A DNA stretch of 64,000 nucleotides from Dawidia soli (GTDB taxonomy: Bacteria > Bacteroidota > Bacteroidia > Cytophagales > Cyclobacteriaceae), in assembly GCF_018598185.1 (NCBI RefSeq), contig NZ_JAHESC010000027.1, forward strand, positions 41,590 through 105,589, in the 5' to 3' direction. Positions 1 through 8,150 of the stretch are shown here, piece after piece (within the stretch, counting starts at the first letter, position 1; each line of letters starts with the position of its first letter). The notes beneath the pieces were generated by a model. That model made no database searches and was not told the origin of the DNA. It worked only from the letters and a program-made list of their open reading frames with translations. The position numbers and the translations under genes were made by a program.

Positions 1-3000
1 GCCTGGCAGCCTTCTTGAGCCTGACCAGGCGGATAAATTCATTGGGCCCCTGGCCGGTCAGTGATTTCATTTTCTTGTGAAGGGATGACCTGCTCATGGC
101 CATTTCACGGCTGAGTTCTTCCACGGACAATTGTGGATCGGCCATCCTGGCCTCGATGATGTCGACAATCTTTTGCAGAAATTTCTCGTCACGCCGGTTG
201 GTGGCAAGCGTTACGGTTTCGGCAAACGGCTGTTGTGAGAATTTACGCTTTAACCGGGTCCGTGACTCCAGCTGATTTTTGATCACTACCTTAAGGTGTC
301 GCCAGGTAAAGGGTTTTGTGATGTAAAAATCCGCTCCACTTTCAATACTTTCTATTTCCGCTTCAAGGTTTGACTTGGCGGTCAATAGTATGAACGGAAT
401 ATGGCTGTAATCAATGTTCGACTTCAGTTCCTGGCAGAGCGCCATGCCGTTCATCTCCGGCATGACGAGGTCTGACACAACCAGGTCCACTTCTTCCTTT
501 TTCAAAGATTCCAGCGCGACCACGCCATTGTCAGCGGTGAGGCATTTATAGCCTTCGGCCGCCAGGCTTAACGAAACGTAGTCACGCATGGAGGCATCAT
601 CGTCTACAAACAGTATGGTCTGCCGGCCCACGTCCTGTTTGCTTATAGCGCCCGTTTCTTCCGCCACGGCCACTATACCTCCTGGCTCAGCCTTGTCGGG
701 TCGCTCCAGCGGAATCATCACGGTGAAAATCGTTTTTAATCCTTCCTCGCTTTCCACCATCAGGTCGCCACCGTGTTTGGCAGACAATGATTTCGCCAGC
801 GCAAGACCGATACCTGTGCCGCCAAGATTACTATAGTGGTGCTTTCCGGAAGTAATCTTGAAGAATTTCTTGAAGATGTTTCCCAGGTGTTCCTGGGGTA
901 TGCCTATGCCATCGTCTTCAACACTGATGGAAAAGAAACACCGGCCCTGCTCATCTTTGACCGGCTCATGGATGCTCAACTGCACGCGGCTTCGGGTGAA
1001 CTTAAAGGCGTTGATCAGTAAGTTGCTCAGGATCTTGGTCAACGCTTCAGGATCGGCTTTCACCTCCAACCGGTCGGTGGTGGTGCTCATCGTAAATTGA
1101 ATGTGTTGCTTGTCGGCAATGGGAGAGAACCTGGCATACAGGGACTGCACGGCGGTGACCAGCTCCATTTTTTCAGTGCTAATGGTGTAAGCCTTACTCT
1201 CTATTCTCCTGAAGTCCAGCAGATGGTTGACCAGCGTCAGCAAGCGGTTCGCGTTCTGGTCCATGATTCTGAGGTGGTCCTGCACTTCTGCGCCACCCCT
1301 GGCGGACGCAATCAGGTCCTCCAGCGGAGCCGTGATCAGCGATAGCGGTGTCCTGATCTCGTGTGCCATGGTGGTGAAGAACTCGATCTTTTGCTTATAA
1401 AATTCCCTTTCCTCTTTGTTCTTCAATTTTTTCAGCCTGATCTTATTCTTTTTCTCCTGCCTGCGGATGGCGCTCTTCCTGGCAATGATAAATATACCCA
1501 GCGTTAACAGGCAATAGGCCACATAGGCGAGAGTTGATTTATAGAAGGGAGGAAGAATACTGATGTTCAGCGACGCCTCCTGGTTTTGCCACGTTCCGTC
1601 GGTACCGGTGGCTTTTACCCTGAAGACATAGTCACCCGCGGGCAAGTTGGTGTAAGTGGCCTTTCTTTGGTCACCCACGTAGTTCCAATCATCGTCGAAC
1701 CCCTCCATCTTGAAAGCGTAACTTGTCCTTCCGGGCGACAGGTAGCTCAACGCGGCGTATTCAAAACTGACTACGGACTGCGCATGCGTGAGCGTAAGGT
1801 CCCCGGAGTGGTTGATCACTTTTTGCAATGGACTGCCTTCTTCATTTAGGGTGATGTCTTTGTTGAATAACTGCAGGTTTGTAAAGGTCACAGATTGTTG
1901 AGATCGTATGCTCGTAATGCTATCCGGGTGAAACACGTTGAATCCGTTGATACCGCCAAAATAGAACCGGCCGTCCGATGCCTTCATATAAGCCTTGTAG
2001 TTGAACTGTGGGCTCTGAAGATTATCAAATTTGTCGTAGTGTTTGCCCGTTTGTTGACCGGGATCAAAGTTGATGATGCCGTTATTGGTCGAGAGCCACA
2101 GCTGCCCCCTGTTATCTTCGAGAATGCCGTAGATCAGGGAGGCGGGAATGCCGTGGTGTTCATCGAATACTTTGAATGTGCTCGTTTTGCGATCGAAGTA
2201 GTTGAGGCCGCCGCCGTCTGTACCCAGCCACAGGTTGCCGTCTTTGCCGCAATAGATCGAGATGATCTTGTTGGTGCTGGGTGAGGTGGGGCCGCTATCC
2301 TTTCCAAATTGCAGCCACTCGTCGGTGTTACGGTTGTGCGCCACCAGGCCATTGTTGTAGGTGGCAAACCAGATTACACCCTGAGCGTCTTCATAGATGT
2401 CATAAATAACAGACCGTCCGAGTTTCTTTCGGGTGATCCGGTTGAAGTTGTCCTTCTTCGGATTGTAGAGGTTCACACCGGCCACGGTTCCCACCCAGAT
2501 CCTGCCGCGGCGGTCTTCGTTGATGGTGTAGACCGTGTTGTTGCTCAGCGAATGATCGTCAGCGGGATCGAACTGGTATCTTTTGATTTTGCCGGTGCGC
2601 GGATTGTAAATGTTCAATCCGCCCGCGAAGGTACCGATCCAGATGTTGCCATGCTTGTCCTTATACAGCGCATGGATATTGTGATACGATAGTTTCTCCT
2701 GGCCGGGTTCGAAAGGATATTGCCTGAAGGTTTTGGTCTGCGCCTCAAAAAGGTTCAAGCCCCCGTCTTCCGTTCCTACCCATATTCTGCCGGGTCCGTC
2801 TTCGAGAAACGCACTGACGGCGTTGCCGGATAGGGTGTTCTTTTCTTCTGTGGGATAGTATAACGCGAAGTTCGTGTCGTCCGGATGAAAATAGCTCACG
2901 CCCCCAAAATAAGTACCCAGCCAGATGCCACCCTCCTTGTCTTCAAAAATTGAATAAACCGCATCATCGCTGATGCTGTGCGGATCGTTGTTCTTGTTGA

Positions 3001-3910
3001 CGTAATGCCGGAAAGTTTGCGTGGGGATATCGAGTATATTCAGCCCCTTTTCGGTGCCGATGTATAACTTATCGGGGGCAGGTTGATAAATAGACCTGAC
3101 GATATCATCATTGATGGAGTTCTTCTTATCGGATTTGATGTAGCGGATAAACTTGTCCGTGTTCTTATTATATACATTGAGTCCGCCCGTGAGTGTGCCC
3201 ACCCAGATATTTCCTGAAAGGTCTTTGTGAAGCGAAATGATGTTGCTGTTCGAGATGGAGCCGTCCTGTTCGCCCGCGTAGTAATGCCGCATTTTTAGTG
3301 TTTGTGGATTCAGCACATCCAGGCCCTTCACCGTTCCCATCCAGATGTTCCCGTCGTTGTCTTCTGCAAGAGCCCTGACGAGATTGATGGAAATGGTATT
3401 GGGGTCGTCGTTTCGATGTACAAAATTCCTGACCGAGCCGTCGGCGGGATTGTATTGGAATACGCCCTTGCTGGTTGTAGCGATCCATAAGGAACCGCGG
3501 CGATCCCTCATGATGTCGAAGACCAGGTTCGTGCCCACGGTATCGAACCGGTGAAAAGCCTCCGTTTCGAGATCGAGGATAAAGAGGCCTTCCTCTGTAC
3601 CGATCCAATATGTCTTGGCGTCGTACTTGAAAATCTTTCGGATAAAATTATTGCCAATGGAAGATGGATTGTTCTTATCGAACTTGAAGGATTTGAACTG
3701 ATAGCCATCAAACCGGCTCAGCCCGTCTTTGGTGCCAAACCACATGTAACCCTGCTCATCCTGCGAGATCGCCCAGATGGTGTTCGACTTCAGGCCGTCC
3801 GTCACCGCATAGTTTCTGAAATGAATGCGATCCTGCGCATAGACACGTATGCAGAGAAAGGAGAGAAGTAGGACAAGCGTTGCTGCGCGTGGTTTTTTCA
3901 GGGGTTTCAT
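1..3910 (-). CDS. Hybrid two-component sensor/regulator (HTCS), 3' end outside the window
   Basis: One-protein two-component system that senses a ligand in the periplasm and regulates transcription in the cytoplasm. Reading leftward from ATG 3910 there is one open frame of 1303 codons. In order it shows a signal peptide ending ...RVYAQ (about residue 26), many beta-propeller repeats of the form G-x-(I/L)-W-(I/V)-G-T, a Y_Y_Y domain (about 720-770), a membrane segment (about 790-810), a HisKA domain with AHEIRTPLS (His about 850), an HATPase with DDGIGIP, a receiver domain with VVSDLVMPEMNG (Asp about 1147) and the start of an AraC-type HTH with SVEELSREMAMSRSSLHKKM. The last few dozen residues lie beyond the left edge. 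In Bacteroidota this family usually controls neighbouring polysaccharide-utilisation genes. The divergent sulfatase operon is the obvious target, which is inference. Confidence 0.95.
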   Translation of the reverse strand, partial: MKPLKKPRAATLVLLLSFLCIRVYAQDRIHFRNYAVTDGLKSNTIWAISQDEQGYMWFGTKDGLSRFDGYQFKSFKFDKNNPSSIGNNFIRKIFKYDAKTYWIGTEEGLFILDLETEAFHRFDTVGTNLVFDIMRDRRGSLWIATTSKGVFQYNPADGSVRNFVHRNDDPNTISINLVRALAEDNDGNIWMGTVKGLDVLNPQTLKMRHYYAGEQDGSISNSNIISLHKDLSGNIWVGTLTGGLNVYNKNTDKFIRYIKSDKKNSINDDIVRSIYQPAPDKLYIGTEKGLNILDIPTQTFRHYVNKNNDPHSISDDAVYSIFEDKEGGIWLGTYFGGVSYFHPDDTNFALYYPTEEKNTLSGNAVSAFLEDGPGRIWVGTEDGGLNLFEAQTKTFRQYPFEPGQEKLSYHNIHALYKDKHGNIWIGTFAGGLNIYNPRTGKIKRYQFDPADDHSLSNNTVYTINEDRRGRIWVGTVAGVNLYNPKKDNFNRITRKKLGRSVIYDIYEDAQGVIWFATYNNGLVAHNRNTDEWLQFGKDSGPTSPSTNKIISIYCGKDGNLWLGTDGGGLNYFDRKTSTFKVFDEHHGIPASLIYGILEDNRGQLWLSTNNGIINFDPGQQTGKHYDKFDNLQSPQFNYKAYMKASDGRFYFGGINGFNVFHPDSITSIRSQQSVTFTNLQLFNKDITLNEEGSPLQKVINHSGDLTLTHAQSVVSFEYAALSYLSPGRTSYAFKMEGFDDDWNYVGDQRKATYTNLPAGDYVFRVKATGTDGTWQNQEASLNISILPPFYKSTLAYVAYCLLTLGIFIIARKSAIRRQEKKNKIRLKKLKNKEEREFYKQKIEFFTTMAHEIRTPLSLITAPLEDLIASARGGAEVQDHLRIMDQNANRLLTLVNHLLDFRRIESKAYTISTEKMELVTAVQSLYARFSPIADKQHIQFTMSTTTDRLEVKADPEALTKILSNLLINAFKFTRSRVQLSIHEPVKDEQGRCFFSISVEDDGIGIPQEHLGNIFKKFFKITSGKHHYSNLGGTGIGLALAKSLSAKHGGDLMVESEEGLKTIFTVMIPLERPDKAEPGGIVAVAEETGAISKQDVGRQTILFVDDDASMRDYVSLSLAAEGYKCLTADNGVVALESLKKEEVDLVVSDLVMPEMNGMALCQELKSNIDYSHIPFILLTAKSNLEAEIESIESGADFYITKPFTWRHLKVVIKNQLESRTRLKRKFSQQPFAETVTLATNRRDEKFLQKIVDIIEARMADPQLSVEELSREMAMSRSSLHKKMKSLTGQGPNEFIRLVRLKKAAR

Positions 3911-4034
3911 AAGAACGACTCGTTGCTTTCGGCTTTGTATAAAGGACTGATGACTGGACGCTTTACCCGCAGGTGGATCATAAGCGTTTTAAATTAAGTC
4001 ATTTTTTCGGCTCTTGCTCAGAAAAAAAGCTCGT

Positions 4035-4050
4035 TTTGATTCAAATCAAA
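4035..4050. promoter_or_regulatory. Palindrome between HTCS and sulfatase genes, possible operator
   Basis: TTTGATT-CA-AATCAAA is a perfect 7-bp inverted repeat with a 2-nt centre, flanked by CG on both sides. It lies in the 280-bp divergent intergenic region, about 125 bp before the HTCS start and 140 bp before the likely sulfatase start. An AraC-type or other dimeric regulator could bind it. No clear TTTG/TAnnTTTG promoter pair was found for either gene. Confidence 0.3.
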
Positions 4051-4190
4051 CGTTTGTTGTTCGCTTTTCCATGGCCGGTAACTGGTTGCCGCGCAACGCT
4101 CGCCCGAGAGGACGTCAAATCAACAATTTTGCTATTCTTAACTACAAAATTGACAGCAATTTCTCGCCCGTCAGGGTATTATTGCGGCCC

Positions 4191-5639
4191 ATGATCCCTA
4201 CCACGATGACTCATCTCAGAAACGTTATCCCTTGCGCGGTGACGATAATGCTGACCCTGCTGTGGGCCGGTATTCACAACGTGCATGCCAACCGCTTGAT
4301 ATCGACGCCGGATGGAAAGCGTGAAAAACCCAATATTATCTTTATTCTGGCTGACGATCTGGGATGGGGCGAATTGGGCTGCTATGGAAATTCCTTTAAT
4401 GAAACGCCCAACCTTGACAAGCTGGCCTTACAAGGTATCAGGTTCACACAGGCCTATGCGGCAGCACCGGTATGTTCTCCCACGCGCGCGAGCATCATGA
4501 CCGGGCAATATCCTGCCCGTGTGGGCATCACCGACTTCCTGGCGCCCGCCAGCGGCCGGCTGCTGGATCCAGCCCGGTATATCACCATAAACGAAGCGCT
4601 CGGCCAGGCAGGTTACCGCACCGGCCTGGTGGGCAAATGGCACCTGGATACCGACTTTAAAAACAATAAAGGCGGCCCCGGTAAACATGGATTCGACGAA
4701 GTCATCGGAACCGAAACAAAATACATCGCCGATGGAGATTATTTTTTTCCCTATGACAAGATCAGCACATTTTCGAATGGAGTAGCAGGCGAATACCTGA
4801 CGGACAGACAAAGCGAAGAAGCCGCCGGGTTCATTCAAAGAAACAAAAGGAGCCCGTTTTATTTGTTCCTGTCGTACTACAGCGTGCACACCAGGCTCGA
4901 TGCCCCCGAAGCGCTGGTCAACAAATACAAAAGAAAGTTTGACGCAAAGTACGGCGAAGGCCAGGCAGAGAAACTATTTGAAGGAAAAGCAGGACACCAA
5001 TCCGATCATCACGACAATCCTTATCTGGCCGCGATGCTGGAGCGCATGGACGCCGGTGTGGGAAAGATCATGGACGCCCTTGAGCGCAATGGACTCGCAG
5101 ACAATACGCTCCTGGTCTTCTTCTCCGACAACGGCGGCGCCAATCATGTTGCTAACAACGGCGGCCTTCGCATGAACAAAACCTGGTTATACGAAGGCGG
5201 CATTCGCGTGCCGCTGATTATGCGTTTGCCCGGCACAATAAAAGCCGCAAGTGTAACAGACGCACCGGTGAGCAGCCAGGACTTTTATCCGACATTTGTG
5301 GACATCGCCCGGGCCGCGATGCCGCGGGGATATCGGGTGGATGGCACCAGCCTGTATCCCCTCGTCACCAAAGGCAAGGTACCTGAACGTGAAGCCATGT
5401 TCTGGCATTATCCCGCCGAGACGGGAAAGTGGAAGAACAGGATGTCCAGCGCCATACGGAAAGGTGACTATAAGCTGATCTATTTTTACGTCAGCAAGCG
5501 AGCGGAGCTGTTTAATCTTAAAGCCGACCCGGAAGAAAAGCAAAACCTGGCCGACCAAATGCCTGCCCAGGTAAGTGAATTGATGGAGGCGCTGAATAAG
5601 TGGAAGGCGGAAGTTAAAGCTGAACAAGCCGGTATATGA
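4191..5639 (+). CDS. Secreted arylsulfatase (sulfatase family S1, Cys-type)
   Basis: Hydrolyses sulfate esters, probably on a sulfated glycan in the periplasm or outside the cell. ATG 4191 (or 4206) is chosen because it directly precedes a Sec signal peptide ending ...NVHA; the frame stays open further upstream, but that extension shows no secretion signal. Metal-binding ADDLGWGE lies at about residues 54-61. The catalytic signature is CSPTRAS with Cys95, the residue oxidised to formylglycine, so this is a Cys-type enzyme. FFSDNGGANH supplies further ligands. The length of about 482 aa is normal for the family. It shares an ATGA stop/start overlap with the next gene, which encodes the activating enzyme, so the two are translationally coupled. 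The exact substrate cannot be read from the sequence. Confidence 0.93.
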   Translation: MIPTTMTHLRNVIPCAVTIMLTLLWAGIHNVHANRLISTPDGKREKPNIIFILADDLGWGELGCYGNSFNETPNLDKLALQGIRFTQAYAAAPVCSPTRASIMTGQYPARVGITDFLAPASGRLLDPARYITINEALGQAGYRTGLVGKWHLDTDFKNNKGGPGKHGFDEVIGTETKYIADGDYFFPYDKISTFSNGVAGEYLTDRQSEEAAGFIQRNKRSPFYLFLSYYSVHTRLDAPEALVNKYKRKFDAKYGEGQAEKLFEGKAGHQSDHHDNPYLAAMLERMDAGVGKIMDALERNGLADNTLLVFFSDNGGANHVANNGGLRMNKTWLYEGGIRVPLIMRLPGTIKAASVTDAPVSSQDFYPTFVDIARAAMPRGYRVDGTSLYPLVTKGKVPEREAMFWHYPAETGKWKNRMSSAIRKGDYKLIYFYVSKRAELFNLKADPEEKQNLADQMPAQVSELMEALNKWKAEVKAEQAGI

Positions 5640-6652
5640 TGAAATGGACGCTACTACTTTTCTTTCTCCCCGCATGCGCTTTTTTTTTCGCTTGCCAATC
5701 TCCCGGTAAAGACGATCAACCGGAAGGTATGGTGTGGATTCCGGGAGGACAATTTACCATGGGATCAAATGATCAAAAGTCCTATGAACATGAAAGGCCC
5801 GCGCATTTGATTAGCGTTGACGGTTTTTGGATGGATATCACGGAAGTGACGAATCTTCAATACAAAAAGTTTGTGGAGGCTACTGGTTATGTGACTGTGG
5901 CCGAGCGGGTGCCCGACTGGGAAGTGCTCAAGCTGCAACTGCCTGCCGGTACGCCAAAACCGGATGACAGTTTACTGGCCCCGGGCTCTTTGGTATTCAC
6001 GCCGCCGAACGAACCCGTCTTGACATTAAACGATTGGTCAAAATGGTGGCGTTGGAAAACAGGAGCCAATTGGAGGTCACCGGAAGGTCCCGGAAGTACC
6101 CTGGAGGGGCGATGGGATCACCCCGTCGTTCATATCGCCTACGAGGATGCCGTGGCCTATTGTAAGTGGGTTGGTAAGCGGTTGCCCACAGAGGCTGAGT
6201 GGGAGTTTGCCGCCCGCGGAGGCAAGCAGGAATTGGTCCATCTATCGGATGCCGACCTTAGCATGGATGGGAAATTTACCGCGAATTATTTTCAGGGTAG
6301 TTTTCCAAACCATGACCTTTCCCAGGACGGATTTAAAGGAACGTCGCCCGTAGCCACCTTCCCGGCAAACGGTTATGGGTTGTATGATATGATCGGCAAC
6401 GTTTGGGAATGGACCGGTGATCTTTACCATATCGGCTATTATCAACGGCTCTCCCGTAACGGCGTTTCCAGGAATCCAAAAGGGCCCGAGATATCATACG
6501 ACCCGATAGAACCGGAGGTGAAGAAGTATGTCACCAAAGGCGGTTCCTTTTTATGCGCTTCGGATTACTGTTCCAATTACCGGATAAGTGCCAGACAGGG
6601 AACTGCGTTTGACACAGGGTTATCACATATTGGGTTCAGGTGTGTGAAGTGA
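5636..6652 (+). CDS. Formylglycine-generating enzyme (SUMF1/FGE family), probable lipoprotein
   Basis: Copper- and O2-dependent enzyme that converts the sulfatase active-site cysteine to C-alpha-formylglycine. The FGE-sulfatase fold runs from GMVWIPGGQFTMGS (about residue 30) to IGFRCVK at the end. The two catalytic cysteines are present as GGSFLC-ASDY-C (Cys307 and Cys312), in the same Cx4C spacing as human FGE, which separates this from non-catalytic SUMF1 relatives. The N-terminus is a hydrophobic export signal with a possible lipobox ending at Cys20 (FFAC-QS). The start overlaps the sulfatase stop by 4 bp. An exported FGE beside an exported sulfatase suggests maturation after secretion; this is inference. 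The O2 requirement fits an aerobic host. Confidence 0.92.
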   Translation: MMKWTLLLFFLPACAFFFACQSPGKDDQPEGMVWIPGGQFTMGSNDQKSYEHERPAHLISVDGFWMDITEVTNLQYKKFVEATGYVTVAERVPDWEVLKLQLPAGTPKPDDSLLAPGSLVFTPPNEPVLTLNDWSKWWRWKTGANWRSPEGPGSTLEGRWDHPVVHIAYEDAVAYCKWVGKRLPTEAEWEFAARGGKQELVHLSDADLSMDGKFTANYFQGSFPNHDLSQDGFKGTSPVATFPANGYGLYDMIGNVWEWTGDLYHIGYYQRLSRNGVSRNPKGPEISYDPIEPEVKKYVTKGGSFLCASDYCSNYRISARQGTAFDTGLSHIGFRCVK

Positions 6653-6722
6653 TTTCTTGTGTTGACCGGCACACGTAACATTCAAAGGGGCATTGGTTTT
6701 GGGGATTTGTGTCCTGGAATGG

Positions 6723-7727
6723 CTAATTAATTCGATGAATAATATTAACCATTCCGGTCTGTCCGTCATAAGAAGGCATTACACTCGTTTGACCGCCTTT
6801 ATTTTTCTTACCCCAACGATACTGGTGGGTGAGGTATGCCAGATTTGTGGTTAGTATACCAATACCTGCTCCTGCCAGTACATCGGAAAGCCAATGCCTG
6901 TTATTCATAACACGCATTGTCCCGACTCCGGTAGCTATTGTATAGGCTCCGATACTATACCATATACTTTTATGGCCATACTCTCTGGCCATAAAAGTTG
7001 CTGTTGCAAAGGCCTGCGCAGTGTGTCCCGAAGGGAAAGATGTTAATTCTTTAGTATCTGGTCTGGGTACTGCTGTAATTCGTTTCAAAGAAAATGTTAG
7101 AATCCCTACCATCATCTCGGACTTAATTAAAATGGCGGTACGATTAGCGAAATCATTTTTTCCTTTTACACCAAGCCAATTTAGCCCGTACACAATCATA
7201 ATAGGGGAATGTTGCAAGTAGTCGTCAGCATGACGCCGGAAGTGAGGTATATATCTATTTCTTTCTTCCTGAATCTCATAGTTATCATCATTATCATCGT
7301 CTAAAGTAAATAATCCTGCAGCCGTAAATAGTACTGGTGCAATAACTGCCCGTCGGAATGCAACTGACTTTAGCGAGATGTTTCTAATAAAAAGATTTTT
7401 TTGGAACGTAGGAGGATCGCTTTTTAACTCGCGCGTCATTTCATCCAGCGCAAAGCCGGAAACCATACGGGCAGGATCATTAAATAAGCCATCATACCGT
7501 TTGGGTTCTTCCATGGTAAATGCCCGAGCACGGGTAAGAGCCATTTCACTATCAATAGTTGGGTCAGATTCATTTACCACAAAGTTTACTCCGGGCAATG
7601 AACTATTTGATTCCCGGTCGGCGATTTTTCCTTTTACAGTCTGCGTGATCGACTGGGCCTTTAGAGAAATTGTAATAAACATAGTTAAAGCCAGAACGGA
7701 TAAAAGTCTTTTAAACAAAAGAAACAT
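6723..7727 (-). CDS. PAP2-family membrane phosphatase with a TonB-receptor-like N-terminus
   Basis: PAP2 enzymes dephosphorylate lipid phosphates or pyrophosphates at the membrane. All three motifs are present: K215-x6-RP (KRITAVPRP), PSGH at 232-235, and R272-x5-H278-x3-D282 (the usual Ser before Arg is Met here). Start 7727 is chosen because it opens directly on a signal peptide ending ...SLKAQ. Residues 26-92 are odd: VKGKIADRESNSSLPGVNFV looks like the first strand of a CarboxypepD_reg domain, and ARAFTMEEPKRYDG plus NDPARMVSGFA look like the plug entry of a TonB-dependent receptor. The middle of the CarboxypepD_reg domain is missing, so this looks like a chimera. The gene and its surroundings are AT-richer than most of the window. 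The PAP2 call is firm; the fusion origin is inference. Confidence 0.88.
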   Translation of the reverse strand: MFLLFKRLLSVLALTMFITISLKAQSITQTVKGKIADRESNSSLPGVNFVVNESDPTIDSEMALTRARAFTMEEPKRYDGLFNDPARMVSGFALDEMTRELKSDPPTFQKNLFIRNISLKSVAFRRAVIAPVLFTAAGLFTLDDDNDDNYEIQEERNRYIPHFRRHADDYLQHSPIMIVYGLNWLGVKGKNDFANRTAILIKSEMMVGILTFSLKRITAVPRPDTKELTSFPSGHTAQAFATATFMAREYGHKSIWYSIGAYTIATGVGTMRVMNNRHWLSDVLAGAGIGILTTNLAYLTHQYRWGKKNKGGQTSVMPSYDGQTGMVNIIHRIN

Positions 7728-8150
7728 GACGATTAGCGTGAAATTGAGTTTTGTTTGGTTAAGACAATTCAATTGTTACTTCCCCCTATGGTTACATGAT
7801 TTTTCAATGGTTTTTAAATTTGTTGCTCACTTCGGGATGTTTAGGTTTTGAGTAACAAACTGGTATCGAAAAGTAATGGGGTCGGGATATGCTAAGTCAT
7901 TGATAATCATCTTTAAAAGCCGGATTCATAGGTTAGTTGAAGAGCGAATACCCTGCGTAACTAACTAATTATCAGTTGAGGTAAGCGGCTGCTTCCCAAT
8001 ACAGAATCTTTCAGCGCTGATGGACAGCGCATTACACGAGTTGAATAACAAAGTAGTACAAAATTTGCCTAAACAACCAGAAGAATCCCTAGAAATGCTT
8101 CTCTTCGAAAACCACCTACGACAAGAGAACAATGTCTCTCACCTTAAAGA
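7728..8150. other. AT-rich intergenic region, no gene recognised
   Basis: This stretch separates the PAP2 gene from the FtsX-type permease, both on the minus strand. It must hold the PAP2 promoter. I see no RNA gene, convincing repeat or terminator. A short plus-strand frame from 8020 runs into the antisense of the permease and is not believed. Confidence 0.5.
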
